Below are positions 32,246 through 33,707 of a DNA stretch of 33,707 nt, piece by piece. How positions within the stretch are numbered: the first letter of the stretch is position 1; each line of letters opens with the position of its first letter. The DNA is from Patescibacteria group bacterium (GTDB taxonomy: Bacteria; Patescibacteriota; Minisyncoccia; Phycocordibacterales; UBA1006). Location: the NCBI GenBank assembly GCA_020428645.1, contig JAGQMN010000001.1, forward strand, positions 64,532 through 98,238, in the 5' to 3' direction. The notes below the pieces were generated by a model. That model was not told the origin of the DNA, did no database searches, and saw only the letters and a list, made by a program, of their open reading frames with translations. The position numbers were made by a program, and so were the translations under genes.

Positions 32246-32302
32246 GGCTCGCGCACCCTTGGCTGATAGTATTATCCATATAATCATTATCTAATATAAC
32301 GT

Positions 32303-32797
32303 ATGAACATACACGCAAAAAACATTATTGTACCCATTGCACTCGTCGGCATTCTTGGTCTCAGTGCACTTCAGGCGTACGCATTTTCAGGCGACCATTC
32401 ACCGTTGACGGATGCACAGCGAGCAACTATCGCTGAAATGCGCGCTGACGGTGCCACACGAACAGATATCAAAGATCAACTCGACGAATGGGGTATCGAG
32501 ATGCCAATGCACAAACACCCGCGAGCATTTCGACACATCATGAGTCAACTCACCGATGATCAAAAAGATACCTTGAAAGAACTTCGCGAGAGTGGTGCTG
32601 ATCGCGAAGCAATCCAGGCTCAACTCGACGAATGGGGTATTGAACGACCAGAACCACCATTCTTCTCAGAACTCTCTGACGAGCAGAAAGAAACACTGAA
32701 AGGTATGCACGAAGACGGAGCATCTCATGAGGAAATTCATGACCAACTCGAAGAGTGGGGAATTGATCTTCCGGAACGTCCACAACATAATTCATAA
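32303..32797 (+). CDS. Secreted protein with three LTDxQ...EWGIE repeats
   Basis: 164 residues. An N-terminal signal (about 1-29) is followed by three repeats of 34 residues: 35-68, 83-116 and 124-157. Each opens with L(T/S)DxQ, continues with a charged helix ending in xxGA, and closes with QL(D/E)EWGIxxP. The predicted form is a set of helical hairpins outside the membrane. It resembles small extracytoplasmic stress proteins in general design (LTDEQ-type repeats), but I do not recognise the family. It follows the ECF sigma/membrane gene pair and could be one of its targets (inference). Upstream boxes: TATAAT at 32279-32284 or TAATAT at 32292-32297. Confidence 0.7.
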   Translation: MNIHAKNIIVPIALVGILGLSALQAYAFSGDHSPLTDAQRATIAEMRADGATRTDIKDQLDEWGIEMPMHKHPRAFRHIMSQLTDDQKDTLKELRESGADREAIQAQLDEWGIERPEPPFFSELSDEQKETLKGMHEDGASHEEIHDQLEEWGIDLPERPQHNS

Positions 32798-32812
32798 CAT
32801 TTTTCATAGTTT

Positions 32813-32839
32813 AAAAACCACTTGTAATAGGTGGTTTTT
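32813..32839 (+). terminator. Rho-independent terminator
   Basis: AAAAACCAC (32813-32821), 9-nt loop, GTGGTTTTT (32831-32839). Confidence 0.8.
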
Positions 32840-32907
32840 AGTTGAGATATTGATTAATTTGAATAAAAATGAATAATAAATAGTAAATCATTTATTAACA
32901 AAAAAGT

Positions 32908-32949
32908 TTCAGTCTTCAATACTGAACGCTTATTTCTTATAAAAATAAG
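32908..32949 (+). promoter_or_regulatory. Two tandem hairpins upstream of the next gene
   Basis: TTCAGT/ACTGAA (32908-32913 and 32921-32926) and CTTATTT/AAATAAG (32929-32935 and 32943-32949) lie 18 nt before the start at 32968. No convincing -10 box is seen between them and the ATG. They could be a leader structure or an operator; neither is shown. Confidence 0.35.
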
Positions 32950-32967
32950 TCAAATACCGTTTTAATT

Positions 32968-33579
32968 ATGGGTTTAAAAATTTGGAACCGAACAACTATT
33001 GTATGGGAAAATTCCCCCATTACCAAACCGCAAACTAATATACGAGTTAAGGATTGGAAAGATGAAAGTAAGAATTACTTTCATACTATTGATAATTTAC
33101 AAATAACATCTCTTGATGAAAATGGTCAACGAGAAGGGCTCATTACCTTGGATATTTGGAGAGTCTCCATAAGCCCTACTACTGAACGTCAATTTATTGT
33201 TGAAAAACTCATGTGTTTTGATGAAGGGATTATCGGTGTAAAAGCTGAAAAAAATAAAACAAAATTTTCAATTAGGTATCAAATACAGAAAGGAGAGAAT
33301 TTTTCAGATTCTGCAATTAGAATGGCAAAACAACTATTTTCTTGTTTAGGTATTATTGATAAGGATTTTCGTTACTTGTCTAATTTTATTGTGGTAAGAG
33401 AAAGTTTAGTGCGAACAAAAGAAAAAGGTTTAATTCCTTATTCAGATTATTTACGTCACAAACATGAACTTCCACAGTGGTGTTCGTTATGGGGAACAAG
33501 ACTAGAGGTCAATGGTTTATCTATGGTTATTTCTTACAAAAACGCAGAGAGTAATTGGCTCAAAAGAATGCATAATTAA
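32968..33579 (+). CDS. Unrecognised soluble protein
   Basis: 203 residues, family not recognised. No signal peptide or membrane segment. The N-terminal half is beta-rich (NLQITSLDENGQREGLITLD, RQFIVEKLMCFDEG) and the C-terminal half is mixed, with conserved-looking aromatic stretches (IPYSDYLRHKHELPQWCSLWG). The composition is ordinary, there is one clean frame of full length, and a strong terminator follows, so the gene is probably real. Confidence 0.55.
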   Translation: MGLKIWNRTTIVWENSPITKPQTNIRVKDWKDESKNYFHTIDNLQITSLDENGQREGLITLDIWRVSISPTTERQFIVEKLMCFDEGIIGVKAEKNKTKFSIRYQIQKGENFSDSAIRMAKQLFSCLGIIDKDFRYLSNFIVVRESLVRTKEKGLIPYSDYLRHKHELPQWCSLWGTRLEVNGLSMVISYKNAESNWLKRMHN

Positions 33580-33595
33580 TTAAAAAATGAATTTT

Positions 33596-33625
33596 AAAAA
33601 CCACCTTAGAAATAAGGTGGTTTTT
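33596..33625. terminator. Bidirectional terminator
   Basis: A 13-bp perfect stem, AAAAACCACCTTA (33596-33608) with TAAGGTGGTTTTT (33613-33625), loop GAAA. It serves the unknown gene on the plus strand and the tRNA on the minus strand. Confidence 0.88.
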
Positions 33626-33630
33626 ATCTG

Positions 33631-33701
33631 CTGCCAGACTAGGATTCGAACCTAGATAACCGGCGCCAGAAGCCGGGGTCCTACCATTAGACGATCTGGC
33701 A
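33631..33701 (-). tRNA. tRNA-Gln (anticodon CUG)
   Basis: On the minus strand: acceptor TGCCAGA/TCTGGCA, D arm GTCT/GGAC, anticodon stem CCGGC/GCCGG with loop TTCTGGC (anticodon CTG, on the plus strand CAG at 33667-33669), a 4-nt variable loop, and T arm CTAGG-TTCGAAT-CCTAG. The first base pair is U1-A72, typical of bacterial tRNA-Gln. The 71-nt gene ends at the discriminator G; CCA is not encoded. Confidence 0.95.
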
Positions 33702-33707
33702 ATATGA

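Noticed and set aside
1-33707. CRISPR arrays, insertion sequences, prophage or attachment sites
   Set aside because: No spaced direct repeats, transposase, integrase or phage structural genes were found. The tRNA at the right edge has no adjacent integrase within the window.

Overview
The window looks like part of a small AT-rich genome from the Patescibacteria/CPR, probably a Parcubacteria-type lineage. This is inferred from three things: very tight gene packing, shortened versions of core proteins (release factor 2 of 285 residues, MetK of 307, VIT-family transporter of 172), and many starts sitting directly behind a -10 box with no room for a Shine-Dalgarno leader. UGA is used as a stop (for example at 2353-2355, 6965-6967 and 9527-9529) and an RF2 gene is present, so the genetic code appears standard. 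No taxonomy could be run.

Region 1 (1-14094) is the unusual part. After the tail of a SET-domain gene come seven proteins that each end in a phosphohistidine 'swivel' domain (PEP-utilising enzyme mobile domain), eight domains in total because one protein carries two. No recognisable ATP-grasp or PEP-binding TIM-barrel partner is seen. Interleaved with them are three histidine-phosphatase-superfamily proteins and one phosphoribosyltransferase-like protein. Two transcription units start with a phosphatase gene followed directly by swivel genes: 1579-9529 (phosphatase plus five swivel genes, overlapping by 4-11 nt) and 9561-12036 (phosphatase plus one). I propose a split phosphotransfer system in which swivel histidines carry phosphate and SixA-like phosphatases remove it; substrate and phosphate donor are unknown.

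Region 2 (14074-20038) starts with a SAM-I/SAM-IV-type riboswitch in front of metK. An alkyltransferase-like repair protein, a D/M-rich acidic membrane-anchored protein, a VIT-family metal transporter, a photolyase, a TIGR01777-type epimerase and a nitroreductase follow.

Region 3 (20037-26021) holds an unknown minus-strand gene, a triple zinc-ribbon protein with a structured 5' leader, two small membrane or anchored proteins including a HEAGH metallopeptidase-like one, a minus-strand membrane/coiled-coil protein and typA. It ends in a divergent pair: a DsbA-like protein whose two halves are in circularly permuted order, and a four-helix membrane protein with two CxxC motifs.

Region 4 (26100-27825) contains two secreted paralogues with the mature N-terminus typical of Bacteroidota surface proteins, a likely transfer. 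Region 5 (27853-33701) is prfB, a second SET gene, ftsE-ftsX, an ECF sigma factor overlapping a membrane protein, a secreted protein with three repeats, an unknown gene and a tRNA-Gln on the minus strand.

A shared promoter form, TGnTAnnnT (extended -10), precedes at least fourteen transcription units. In many of them it ends only 6-10 nt before the start codon, which implies leaderless mRNAs.
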